NCBI GenBank assembly: GCA_013002595.1
Contig: JABDJG010000283.1
Span: 1-13,254 of the forward strand
DNA: 13,254 bases
From: Hyphomicrobiales bacterium
Lineage (GTDB): Bacteria; Pseudomonadota; Alphaproteobacteria; Rhizobiales; Aestuariivirgaceae
Direction: 5' to 3'
Shown here in pieces: positions 1 to 6,587 of the stretch. The position numbers and the translations under genes are program-made. The notes below the pieces were generated by a model. It was not told where the DNA came from, ran no database searches, and was given only the letters and a program-made list of their open reading frames with translations. How positions within the stretch are numbered: position 1 is the first letter of the stretch; each line of letters begins with the position of its first letter.

Positions 1-2
1 AT

Positions 3-365
3 GGCTACTGGAACAACATCTGGAACAACAAGCCGTTCTGCTCGTGCTATTGGGGTGCCCGTCCGGTTGAAGACATGATCCTGTCGATCGCCTATCTCAG
101 CGATGCACCTTGGAACGACACCGTGATCAAGATCCCGCGCGTCGATGAACTGGTCAAAGCGGCCCGCGGCGAACTCGATCCGACCAAGCGCCAGCAGATG
201 TACTCGGAAGTCCAGCAGATCATCTCCACCCAGGGCGGCACGTTGATCCCCGCCTTCGGCAAGGATGTTGCAGCGACCTCCAAGAAGATCGGCATCGGCC
301 CGAACATCGGCGGCGGCTGGGAAATGGACGGCGGCCACTTCATCAAACGCTGGTGGCTCGTCTAA
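3..365 (+). CDS. ABC transporter substrate-binding protein, family 5 (Dpp/Opp-like), 3' end only
   Basis: Only the last 120 codons are in the window; the frame is open from base 3 to the TAA at 363-365. Visible sequence includes a YWGARP segment, a DAPWNDT stretch, a DELVKAARGELDPTKR segment and a QQIISTQGGTLIPAF segment. This pattern, with a helix covering the "partition" of the substrate into small intervals followed by a hydrophobic strand and a short C-terminal WW tail, is typical of the C-terminal lobe of family-5 periplasmic solute-binding proteins. These bind oligopeptides, dipeptides, opines or other amino-acid-like solutes for an ABC importer. The substrate cannot be told from this fragment. 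It ends just before a strong terminator, so it is probably the last gene of its own transcript, although the catabolic genes that follow on the same strand may serve the same substrate. Confidence 0.85.
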   Translation, partial: GYWNNIWNNKPFCSCYWGARPVEDMILSIAYLSDAPWNDTVIKIPRVDELVKAARGELDPTKRQQMYSEVQQIISTQGGTLIPAFGKDVAATSKKIGIGPNIGGGWEMDGGHFIKRWWLV

Positions 366-384
366 CCACAATGAACTCGATGAA

Positions 385-418
385 GGGCCGCCCTGCGCTG
401 GGCGGCCCTTGTTTGTTT
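385..418 (+). terminator. Rho-independent terminator after the solute-binding protein gene
   Basis: A perfect 9-bp GC-rich stem, GGGCCGCCC (385-393) paired with GGGCGGCCC (400-408) around a 6-nt loop, is followed by a T-rich tract (TTGTTTGTTT). It starts 19 bases after the stop codon. It also lies just ahead of the next gene, so some read-through into that gene is possible. Confidence 0.85.
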
Positions 419-433
419 AACGAGGGTCAAGCA

Positions 434-1525
434 ATGAAAATCACCAAGATCTCCACCTATCAGGTCGATCTGCCGATGAAGGAAGGCTCTTACAGCTGGT
501 CGACCCAATCGTTTGCAGCCTTCGACAGCACCGTGGTCATCATCGAGACCGATGCCGGCATCACCGGCTGCGGCGAGACCTGCCCGCTTGGTCCTGCCTA
601 CCTGCCGGCCTATGCCGAAGGCGCCCGCACCGGCATCGCCAAGATCGCCGAAGGACTGATCGGCGAGAACCCGCTTGAGCTTGGCGCCATCAACCTGCGC
701 ATGGACCAATTGCTGGCCGGCCATCCTTATGTGAAATCCGCCATCGACATGGCCTGCTGGGACATTCTCGGCAAAGCCACAAACCAACCCGTTTACGCCC
801 TCCTCGGCGGCCTGCTGCAGGACAGGGTCAAGCTTTTCAAGGTCGTCTCGCGCCAGGATCCCGATGCCATGGCAGCAAAGATCCGCGATTATCAGGACCA
901 GGGTTTCAAACAGTTTCAGATGAAGGTGGGTGCTGGCGCTGATTCAGATATCGAGCGTATACGGCAGGTCTCTGCTGAAGTTCGCACCGGCAATGTACTG
1001 AACGCCGATGCCAACACCGGCTGGCTGCAACATGAGGCCATTCGGGTCGTGAAAGCAGTCAGGGATGTTGACCTGTATATCGAGCAGCCGTGCAAGTCCT
1101 ACGAGGAATGCCTGGCCGTGCGCCAACACACCAATCATCCGATGATCCTTGATGAATGTATGGACTCGCTGGCAATGCTGATCCGCGGTTACAACGACAG
1201 CGCCATGGACCTGGTCAATCTTAAGATCAACCGCATCGGCGGCATCACAAAAGCCCGCCAGTTCCGCGACCTGTGTGTCTCGCTTGGCATCACCATGACC
1301 ATCGAGGATGCCTGGGGCGGAGAAATCGCCACCGCCGCCATTGCCCATCTGGCCCACTCGACCCCGCCTGGATTCCACTTCCAGTCATCGGCCTTCCATG
1401 AATACACTAACCTCGTCATCGCAGAAGGCGGCCCTGAGATCGCCGACGGTTATATGTCGGTAACCGATGCGCCAGGGCTCGGCGTGACACCGGCCATGGA
1501 CGTGCTCGGCGACCCGGTGTTTTGA
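434..1525 (+). CDS. Enolase-superfamily (mandelate racemase/muconate lactonizing) enzyme, probable cis-3-hydroxy-L-proline dehydratase
   Basis: The product is 363 residues. I chose ATG 434 because GAGGG lies 6 bases upstream and the protein then begins MKITKISTYQVDLPMKEG, the normal MR/MLE start; the longer frame from 353 would run through the terminator hairpin. An N-terminal capping domain (about 1-125) precedes the barrel. Expected metal ligands and catalytic residues are visible: K164 in QMKVG, D192 in NADANTGW, E217 in IEQPC, D240-E241 in ILDE, K264 in VNLKINRIGG and D292 in EDAWGG. From memory, the N-terminus and the motifs YVKSAIDMACWDILGKAT and DLCVSLGI resemble bacterial cis-3-hydroxy-L-proline dehydratases, which yield delta-1-pyrroline-2-carboxylate. 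Hydroxyproline-betaine epimerases are close relatives and remain an alternative. The next gene follows after 24 bases, so co-transcription is likely. Family call is firm; substrate is inference. Confidence 0.85.
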   Translation: MKITKISTYQVDLPMKEGSYSWSTQSFAAFDSTVVIIETDAGITGCGETCPLGPAYLPAYAEGARTGIAKIAEGLIGENPLELGAINLRMDQLLAGHPYVKSAIDMACWDILGKATNQPVYALLGGLLQDRVKLFKVVSRQDPDAMAAKIRDYQDQGFKQFQMKVGAGADSDIERIRQVSAEVRTGNVLNADANTGWLQHEAIRVVKAVRDVDLYIEQPCKSYEECLAVRQHTNHPMILDECMDSLAMLIRGYNDSAMDLVNLKINRIGGITKARQFRDLCVSLGITMTIEDAWGGEIATAAIAHLAHSTPPGFHFQSSAFHEYTNLVIAEGGPEIADGYMSVTDAPGLGVTPAMDVLGDPVF

Positions 1526-1549
1526 TCAAGGCACGAAAAAGGACAACTA

Positions 1550-2500
1550 ATGACCGCAAACATGCACGGATCGTCCGATCGCCTCAACCGCAGCTATTCC
1601 GGAGTGCCGACATTCCTGCGCTGCGATTATTGCGACGACATCGAGACCATGGACGCCGATTATGCCGTGATTGGCGTGCCCTATGATGACGGCTCGCCGT
1701 TCGTTGGCGGCTCGCGGTTCTGCGCCCGCGCGGTGCGCGAACATTCGCTGCGCTTTGGCGGCGGTGCGCTCTATGACATTGCCGCGGACAAGGAATACCT
1801 GCGCGACGTGCTGGCGAACCGGCGGCTGGTCGATTGCGGCGATGTTGATGCAGCGCCAAGCCGCGGCGATGTCACCATGGCGAACCTGACGCGGGACGTG
1901 GAGCGCATCCGCAAGCGCGGCGCGATGCCGATCGTGCTCGGCGGCGACCATACGCTTACCTACCCGGTGGTGCGCGCGTTCGACAAAGCCATGCATGTCA
2001 TCCAGCTTGATGCCCATCTGGACTATTCAGCCGTCGTCCAGGGCATGACTTACGTAAACAGCACTTCGATGCGGCTGATCCATCAGCTCGACCACGTGAA
2101 AAGCCTGACTCAGTTCGGCATCCGCAGCATGCGCGACATGAAGCAGAATGCGGACGATGCGCGTGCCAATGGCGGGCGCATCATCACCATGCCGGAAATC
2201 CGCCGCAACGGAGCCGGCAGCATCGCCGATCATATCCCCGTGGGCGACGATGTCTATGTCACCATCGATATCGATGCCTATGACATGTCGCTGTGCCCGG
2301 GCTGCATCTCGGCCGAACCGGGCGGGCTGACGTACGAGGAAATGCAGGCCGCGCTCGGTGCCATCACCGGCCGGCTCAATGTTGTTGGCTTTGACTTTGT
2401 CGAGGTCAACCCGCCACTCGATGTCGGCACCGGCGTGACGTCCTATCTCGGCGCGCTGACAGTCGCAATGTTCCTGGGCTATATCGACGATGTAAAATGA
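1550..2500 (+). CDS. Ureohydrolase (arginase/agmatinase family) of unknown substrate
   Basis: The product is 316 residues, a normal length for the family, starting at ATG 1550 with AAAGGA 8 bases upstream. Family enzymes hydrolyse guanidino compounds to urea and an amine with two manganese ions. All six metal ligands are recognisable: H134 in GGDHT, D154, H156 and D158 in DAHLDY, and D240 and D242 in TIDIDAYD. E285 in DFVEVNPPLD matches the conserved glutamate. Two loops differ from ordinary agmatinases: the usual DPAFAPGTG-like segment reads DMSLCPGC, and the SHGT-like segment after the metal motif reads YVNSTSM, lacking the His. The chemistry is thus probably kept but the substrate may differ. 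It follows the MR/MLE enzyme by 24 bases in an apparent operon, so the pair may process one nitrogen-rich compound. It ends convergently, 8 bases from the neighbouring transporter gene. Confidence 0.85.
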   Translation: MTANMHGSSDRLNRSYSGVPTFLRCDYCDDIETMDADYAVIGVPYDDGSPFVGGSRFCARAVREHSLRFGGGALYDIAADKEYLRDVLANRRLVDCGDVDAAPSRGDVTMANLTRDVERIRKRGAMPIVLGGDHTLTYPVVRAFDKAMHVIQLDAHLDYSAVVQGMTYVNSTSMRLIHQLDHVKSLTQFGIRSMRDMKQNADDARANGGRIITMPEIRRNGAGSIADHIPVGDDVYVTIDIDAYDMSLCPGCISAEPGGLTYEEMQAALGAITGRLNVVGFDFVEVNPPLDVGTGVTSYLGALTVAMFLGYIDDVK

Positions 2501-2508
2501 GGAGAATG

Positions 2509-3561
2509 CTAAACCGGCGGCAACGACCAGTACTGCAGGCGGGTCGGCCGTTTGCCGCGCGGCGGAAGCTTTTTGCCGTAGGCCTTCAGGCGTAAATTGG
2601 CGCTGCGTTCGCGCCAGCCGATGTAGCAGCCTGCGCCCGCGATCAGCGCCATGCCGGCCAGCGAATAGACATCGGGCACGTCGTTCCACATAACGAACCC
2701 CCAGAACGTGGCAAACACCAGATAGGAATAATCGAATGGCGCCAGCCAACTCGATTCCGCGCTTTGATAGGCTTTGGTCAGCCCGATGTTGGCTGTGAGA
2801 TTGAGGCACGACGCCAAAACGATAACGCCAGCCACCCACAACTCCAGCCGATGCCAGCCTGTAAACAGATATGGCCAGCGCACGTCCAGGTCACCGGGCT
2901 GCATGATTGTTGTCACGGCCAGACCGGCAAAAGCGACGATGATAAAGGAAATTGCCACGCCGGCGGCCATGGTCAGCGGGCTTTCTTCGCGGCACAGCTT
3001 GCGCGTCGTCAGCACCGAGCCGGCAAAGCAAAGACCTGCTACCACCGGCATCAGAGAAACCCACTGAAATGACGCAGTGCCCGGTTTGAGAATCAAAAGC
3101 GTGCCGGTGAACCCGGCCGAGACCGCCAGGACCCTACGCAAGCCGACCTTCTCGCCAAGCACAACGACCGATAGCACGGTCACGAACAGTGGAAACACAT
3201 ACAGCCCGGCGGCGATGTCCGAAAGGCTCAGAAACGGGATCCCGCCAAAGAACCAGACCATGGCGCCGACCATGAACAGGCTGCGCAGCGCCACTGTCCA
3301 GGCCCTCTTGGGCCTTGGCGGCGGCGTGCCCCACAGCAACCGCGCAAGCGCCATCAGCAAGATCAGATTGCAGCTCGAGCGCAACAATTGGAACTGCCAC
3401 AACGATACATCCCCGCTTGTCAGCTTGATCAGCGAGTCCTGAAATCCAAGCAGACACAACGACCCCACCATGAGCATTGCCGCCATCGCCGGACGATCCT
3501 CACCGGCACCGGCAAGGAACAACGCCCGTGATCCTTTGGAAATAACAGGTTGGTTGGTCAT
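2509..3561 (-). CDS. EamA/DMT-family transporter (first of two in the window)
   Basis: The product is 350 residues with about ten hydrophobic segments in two repeats, the layout of drug/metabolite transporters (RhaT/EamA type). Telltale parts are an early LLGFQDSLIKL helix, a GIPFLSLSDIAAGLYVFPLFVTVLSVVVLGEKV segment (family signature at the end of the first repeat; positions roughly 106-138), and the second-repeat equivalent AYQSAESSWLAPFDYSYLVFATFWGF. The C-terminal tail of roughly 35 residues is strongly basic and probably cytoplasmic. Such proteins move small polar metabolites across the inner membrane, often outward; the substrate is not predictable. Start ATG is at 3559-3561; upstream bases read TTGGATAA, only a weak ribosome-binding site. 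It converges with the ureohydrolase gene, so it is separately transcribed from the palindrome-bearing region at 3562-3740. Confidence 0.88.
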   Translation of the reverse strand: MTNQPVISKGSRALFLAGAGEDRPAMAAMLMVGSLCLLGFQDSLIKLTSGDVSLWQFQLLRSSCNLILLMALARLLWGTPPPRPKRAWTVALRSLFMVGAMVWFFGGIPFLSLSDIAAGLYVFPLFVTVLSVVVLGEKVGLRRVLAVSAGFTGTLLILKPGTASFQWVSLMPVVAGLCFAGSVLTTRKLCREESPLTMAAGVAISFIIVAFAGLAVTTIMQPGDLDVRWPYLFTGWHRLELWVAGVIVLASCLNLTANIGLTKAYQSAESSWLAPFDYSYLVFATFWGFVMWNDVPDVYSLAGMALIAGAGCYIGWRERSANLRLKAYGKKLPPRGKRPTRLQYWSLPPV

Positions 3562-3617
3562 TTATCCAAGCAGAGTTGGAAGGTGTGTGTAATAAGAGGC
3601 ACAAGTCGTCCGCACTA

Positions 3618-3736
3618 GATCAGGATCGTTTTTGATTGAAACAATCAAGAACGATAAACCTGATCGCCGTCAATATGAAAGAGGACGATTCAAGGGTTAG
3701 ATTGATACAATCTAACCCGATCGTGCTCTAACGATC
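3618..3736. repeat. Intergenic palindromic element (nested inverted repeats)
   Basis: Three inverted repeats are packed in about 120 bases. The first pairs 3618-3638 with 3642-3665 around an AAA loop, with one mismatch and a 3-base bulge. The second pairs GGGTTAGATTG (3694-3704) with CAATCTAACCC (3708-3718) around ATA; it is perfect and is extended outside by ACGAT (3685-3689) and ATCGT (3720-3724). The third pairs GATCGT (3719-3724) with ACGATC (3731-3736). The shared words GATTG, CAATC and ATCGT recur between the hairpins. This style resembles dispersed intergenic repeats of Hyphomicrobiales, often carrying a GCTCTA word as here. Copy number in the genome cannot be seen from one window. Confidence 0.7.
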
Positions 3737-3869
3737 ATGTTTGACTTTTCCGGTCGTATCCAACTTATTTGAACTTACCGATGGACGCGTTATCTCGGTA
3801 ATACCAACGGTCCGTAGTGTAGAATTGCAACCTCCGGTTCGTTGGCATGAACCGGACGTTATCGGCAAC

Positions 3870-4670
3870 ATGCTGCCGGGAGATTTGAGGGGCCACATCT
3901 TGACTGTCCGGGAGAATATCGCAACAAATCTGCGCGCGCTGTGCGCGGAACGGGGCAGTATTGCGCAATGTTGTCGCGAAGCCGGCATCAACCGCCAGCA
4001 ATTCAACCGCTATATAACCGGAGAGGCGATTCCCAATCGCGCCAATCTGCAGAAGATCTGCCGGTATTTCGGCATAACTGAAACCGAATTGTTCCAGGCG
4101 CCGCAAGCCGTCGACCCAAGCAACATTGCACTGAGCAAGATTGCAGCCAATGACCCCAACTGGAGCCGTATTCTCGACAATGTGAACAAATTGCCATTGG
4201 CCGCGATCGATGACGGTGCCTACTACGTCTACTATCGAATGCCAGATGAAGGAGCAGAAATCGCCCGGTCGATTATGTTCATCCGCACGGACGGCTCCAT
4301 CAAGACGTTCCGGCGAATAACCAACATCTCCACACACTCCTTGCGAAAATGGCATTACTTTCAGGGCGATCACAAAGGTGTCGTTATCGAACGGCGGCAC
4401 TGGATCAATTTTATCGGCATAGATGCCGACGGGCGCGACGAACCGTCCTTGTTGTCAGTCCAATGGATCGGTGGATCGCCTCCGCTTTACGTCGGCACAG
4501 CAATGGTTTTCAGTATTGATCGACCGCTGACCCTACCGGTCGCGTTGGAGCCACTGGCACCGAACATATCGCCTCGTCAGGGACTAAGGGGCTGCAACAT
4601 CTACTCCATCGAGTCTGAAGAGATCAGCCCCATTATCAAAAATTTTCTCGATGCCAAGCTTAACAAATGA
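3870..4670 (+). CDS. XRE-type helix-turn-helix transcriptional regulator
   Basis: From ATG 3870 the product is 266 residues. Residues about 13-75 form a Cro/CI-like helix-turn-helix: TVRENIATNLRALCAER, then REAGINRQQFNRYITGE and a NLQKICRYFGITETELF helix. The remaining roughly 190 residues are a separate domain, alternating strands with aromatic residues (YYVYYRMPDEG, KWHYFQGDHKG, HWINFIG), possibly for ligand sensing; I do not recognise it. The start is uncertain. The frame is open back to a TTG at 3741, but that stretch lacks family-like sequence. A TTG at 3900 has the best ribosome-binding site (GAGGGG, 7-base gap) and begins directly at the helix-turn-helix. Its target is unknown; the nearest candidates are the catabolic genes upstream and the SagB locus downstream. 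Base composition is less GC-rich than the catabolic genes. Confidence 0.8.
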   Translation: MLPGDLRGHILTVRENIATNLRALCAERGSIAQCCREAGINRQQFNRYITGEAIPNRANLQKICRYFGITETELFQAPQAVDPSNIALSKIAANDPNWSRILDNVNKLPLAAIDDGAYYVYYRMPDEGAEIARSIMFIRTDGSIKTFRRITNISTHSLRKWHYFQGDHKGVVIERRHWINFIGIDADGRDEPSLLSVQWIGGSPPLYVGTAMVFSIDRPLTLPVALEPLAPNISPRQGLRGCNIYSIESEEISPIIKNFLDAKLNK

Positions 4671-4695
4671 CCGGCTGGACTTCCCGGCCAGTCCA

Positions 4696-4712
4696 CGGCT
4701 GCAAAGCAGCCG
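4696..4712. terminator. Small hairpin between convergent genes
   Basis: CGGCTGC (4696-4702) pairs perfectly with GCAGCCG (4706-4712) around AAA, between the stops of the regulator and the convergent small gene. There is no strong T tract directly after it on either strand, so a terminator role is only plausible. Confidence 0.35.
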
Positions 4713-4719
4713 CTCTGCT

Positions 4720-4962
4720 TCATGACTTGCCTTTTTTCGAACCTGACGAATTCATTTCACTAAAGGCTTCGATGTGGACCATGTCGATGAGATACGCGAG
4801 AAATTTCAAATCGGCATCTGAAGCCATTTTTTTCAGGTTGTTTGTCATCTCGTAGACATAGGCAGCCACCTGCTCCGGCTCGTGATGGATTTCGTTTCTC
4901 GTTCCGACATGGTTGTTGTCCTTGTCATTTCCAAACGCCATCTCAACATTTCGTCCCTGCAT
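4720..4962 (-). CDS. Small conserved-looking protein of unknown function
   Basis: The product is 80 residues. I do not recognise a named family. I chose the ATG at 4960-4962 because GGAG lies 8 bases upstream of it; a GTG three codons earlier is also in frame. The N-terminal third is polar (GNDKDNNHVGTRNEI). The centre, about residues 30-62, is a likely helical pair (PEQVAAYVYEMTNNLKKMAS, then DLKFLAYLIDMVHIEAF), and the C-terminus is a short Ser/Lys-rich tail. There is no signal peptide, membrane span or cysteine, so a soluble cytoplasmic protein is expected. The pattern of a short amphipathic helical protein is common among Hyphomicrobiales hypotheticals. It is transcribed away from the 33-codon peptide gene, sharing the AT-rich region between them, which may link their regulation. 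Function is unknown. Confidence 0.6.
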   Translation of the reverse strand: MQGRNVEMAFGNDKDNNHVGTRNEIHHEPEQVAAYVYEMTNNLKKMASDADLKFLAYLIDMVHIEAFSEMNSSGSKKGKS

Positions 4963-5013
4963 TCTTCTCACTCCATTAATTCAACTAACGGGCCACTGCC
5001 CCATTATCGAGTC

Positions 5014-5027
5014 AATTATGCATAATT
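5014..5027. promoter_or_regulatory. Perfect 14-bp palindrome, possible operator
   Basis: AATTATGCATAATT is its own reverse complement. It sits about 50 bases upstream of the small minus-strand gene and about 255 bases upstream of the peptide gene. Such a site could bind a dimeric regulator, but AT-rich DNA produces palindromes by chance more easily. Confidence 0.35.
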
Positions 5028-5236
5028 AATTTTCGATTCATAGCATTTCATCGTCGTATTGGTGCAAAAAATTCGAATAATTAATAGAATTATTATAGTT
5101 TTTTAGCATTTTTCGCGTCACATGAAGCATATTATATTGATAAATATACTTGCTTTAGCGAAAAACGCGTAAAAATCTACAGAATCGATTCCACCTCATT
5201 AACTTTTTATTAACCAAGAGAGAAATATCTATTACC

Positions 5237-5261
5237 AAGTCACATTGATTCGATGTGGCTT
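5237..5261 (+). promoter_or_regulatory. 5'-leader hairpin just before the peptide gene's ribosome-binding site
   Basis: AAGTCACAT (5237-5245) pairs with ATGTGGCTT (5253-5261), nine pairs including one G-U, around a 7-base loop. It ends 7 bases before the Shine-Dalgarno sequence AAGGAG (5269-5274). It could stabilise the message or tune translation of the short peptide. Confidence 0.4.
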
Positions 5262-5281
5262 CAATATCAAGGAGAACGAAA

Positions 5282-5383
5282 ATGCAAAGCACTACTCAAA
5301 GCAAAATCGCCACAGTCGCCAAGCCTTCAGATAAAGCCAAAAGTGCATTTGTTCGTCCCGGTGCTCCGCTCAACAAGGCGTAG
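5282..5383 (+). CDS. 33-residue peptide, candidate RiPP precursor for the adjacent SagB-type enzyme
   Basis: The ORF is ATG 5282 to TAG 5381-5383. Support for it being a gene is the excellent ribosome-binding site AAGGAG at 5269-5274 with a 7-base gap, a structured leader, a hairpin right after the stop, and a peptide-modifying-type enzyme 66 bases downstream. The first part (MQSTTQSKIATVAKPSDKAK) is polar, Lys-rich and Ser/Thr-rich, leader-like. The C-terminal 13 residues read SAFVRPGAPLNKA, with two prolines, one glycine and one aromatic. There is no cysteine or tyrosine anywhere, and no Ser/Thr after S21, so classical thiazole/oxazole formation in the tail is not possible. The alternative is a regulatory leader peptide acting on the downstream hairpin, but no run of a single amino acid supports attenuation. 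I know no named family for it. Confidence 0.65.
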   Translation: MQSTTQSKIATVAKPSDKAKSAFVRPGAPLNKA

Positions 5384-5391
5384 TTTCTTCC

Positions 5392-5425
5392 AGGAGCCGC
5401 GCTTGCACAAAGCGCGGCTCTTCCT
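5392..5425 (+). terminator. Hairpin between peptide gene and SagB gene (attenuator-like terminator)
   Basis: GAGCCGCGCTT (5394-5404) pairs perfectly with AAGCGCGGCTC (5410-5420) around GCACA; one A-T and one G-U pair can extend the stem. The following bases TTCCTTT are only partly T-rich. The position, 10 bases after the peptide stop and before the enzyme gene, suits partial termination or mRNA stabilisation giving more peptide than enzyme, as is common in RiPP operons. Confidence 0.65.
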
Positions 5426-5449
5426 TTGCAAGCCCGAAGGAAAGCGGAC

Positions 5450-6532
5450 ATGAGGGTGAGAAGTTCTCAAACGCTGGTGCTGAGCCCGCAAGGCAACGAA
5501 ATCGTCGCCTTCAATTTTCTGACCAAGTCGGTTTTCGCCTGCGCGCCAGAAACCCTCAATGTTCTACAGACACTCAACGACTGGCGCCCGTTAGAGCAAG
5601 CCGTAAGTCTGCTGCCCGGCAACAGCCGCGGCAGCAATTTACAGCAGATCCAAGACATGATTGATGCCACTGCGATAGTGGCCGAAGACTCCAGCCAGGC
5701 CACAATTGAAAACGAATTTCTCGAAAACTGGGATTGGGGCATTCCGGCAGCATTGATGCATTTCAGCCTCAAGGATTGCAGCTTCATGACACCTCAGGAG
5801 ATCGAGGACCTGCAACAGCAAAAGGCCGCTGAAACGCCGTCACCGAGCCTGTACGCGCGCAACCATGGCCTGCAGACCGTGCCACTGCCCGGCGCCCTGG
5901 AGAAAAACCAGCTGCTGCAATTGATGGCGCGCCGCCGCACAGTACGGAACTCTCTGCCGCGCAGCATTACGATCAAGCAGCTATCCGACAGCCTCTTCGC
6001 CGGCATGGGCATCACTGGCGAAACCCGCAATTGTGTGTGCAAGCTTCCATTGTCAATGACGCCGTCAGGCGGCGCACGCAATCCCTATGAGGCCTATGTG
6101 TATGCCCGCAATGTCGACGGCCTGGAGCCTGGCTTTTATCACTACTCGGCAATTGAACACTCGCTCGGCCGCCTTGCAACTTCGCTGGCGCCGAAACCTT
6201 CCGAACTGCTGGCGTCCCAGGAATGGGCCGACGACAAACCGTGCATCATCTTTCTGGTGGCATTGATGGAGCGCTCGATGTGGAAGTACGTCGACCCAAA
6301 TGCTTATCGCGGCGTTCTGATTGAAGCCGGTCACATCGGCCAGAACATCATGCTTTCTGCCACGGATCACAATTTGTCTGCCTGTCCAACAGCGGCATTC
6401 TGCCATTCACTACTGCACGAATGTCTGGAAATAGATGGCGCCACCCATTGTGCGATGTACGCTCTGACCTTAGGCGCGCCTGACAAAGATGATACCTACA
6501 AACTTACCAACAGTAACAATATTTACTTTTGA
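5450..6532 (+). CDS. SagB/ThcOx-type flavin-dependent dehydrogenase (putative peptide-maturation dehydrogenase)
   Basis: The product is 360 residues. ATG 5450 is chosen for GAAGGA 8 bases upstream. The C-terminal two thirds (about 155-345) is a nitroreductase-fold FMN domain: RRRTVRN (161-167, flavin-phosphate-type motif), PSGGARNPYEAYVY (205-218, SagB signature), GLEPGFYHYS (224-233) and YRGVLIEAGHIGQNIMLSA (286-304). SagB-type enzymes oxidise azolines to azoles in RiPPs. Residues about 18-80 (hydrophobic hairpin, helix LNVLQTLNDW, segment ATAIVAED) look like a PqqD-like winged-helix recognition domain; this is my inference. A WDWGIP segment (94-99) and an Ala/His-containing linker follow. 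No YcaO or E1-like partner is nearby, so the enzyme may belong to SagB relatives annotated as peptide-maturation dehydrogenases. Unusually, several cysteines cluster at 312-334. It lies between the 33-codon gene and a transporter. Confidence 0.85.
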   Translation: MRVRSSQTLVLSPQGNEIVAFNFLTKSVFACAPETLNVLQTLNDWRPLEQAVSLLPGNSRGSNLQQIQDMIDATAIVAEDSSQATIENEFLENWDWGIPAALMHFSLKDCSFMTPQEIEDLQQQKAAETPSPSLYARNHGLQTVPLPGALEKNQLLQLMARRRTVRNSLPRSITIKQLSDSLFAGMGITGETRNCVCKLPLSMTPSGGARNPYEAYVYARNVDGLEPGFYHYSAIEHSLGRLATSLAPKPSELLASQEWADDKPCIIFLVALMERSMWKYVDPNAYRGVLIEAGHIGQNIMLSATDHNLSACPTAAFCHSLLHECLEIDGATHCAMYALTLGAPDKDDTYKLTNSNNIYF

Positions 6533-6587
6533 CTCTAAGACGATACTGATCGATACTTCATTGGAGTCAGTCAATAAAACATAAATA

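Larger units (their letters stand above)
4963..5281. other. 319-base AT-rich divergent intergenic region
   Basis: This stretch has no ORF I can support and is far more AT-rich than its surroundings. It holds a perfect 14-bp palindrome AATTATGCATAATT (5014-5027), an AATAATT/AATTATT inverted repeat, an 8-bp inverted repeat TTTTTCGC (5109-5116) with GCGAAAAA (5158-5165), a near-consensus -10 hexamer TATACT (5145-5150) without a clear -35, a direct repeat ATTAAC-N5-ATTAAC (5198-5214), and a hairpin at 5237-5261. It probably contains divergent promoters and operators for the small minus-strand gene and the peptide gene. Confidence 0.6.

Noticed and set aside
353..433. Upstream extension of the MR/MLE enzyme from base 353
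   Set aside because: It would overlap the previous stop codon and read through the terminator hairpin; ATG 434 has a good ribosome-binding site and a family-typical N-terminus.
2027..2839. Minus-strand open frame (270 codons) across the ureohydrolase and transporter 3' ends
   Set aside because: It overlaps two well-supported genes and its sequence is low-complexity Arg/Ala/His-rich.
3741..3869. N-terminal extension of the XRE regulator from a TTG at 3741
   Set aside because: It begins 5 bases after the palindromic element, lacks a ribosome-binding site and adds no family-like sequence; starts at 3870 or 3900 fit better.
5253..5453. 66-codon plus-strand frame overlapping the 33-codon peptide gene
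   Set aside because: It lacks a ribosome-binding site, runs through the leader hairpin and the inter-gene hairpin, and is in another frame from the peptide whose signals are much better.
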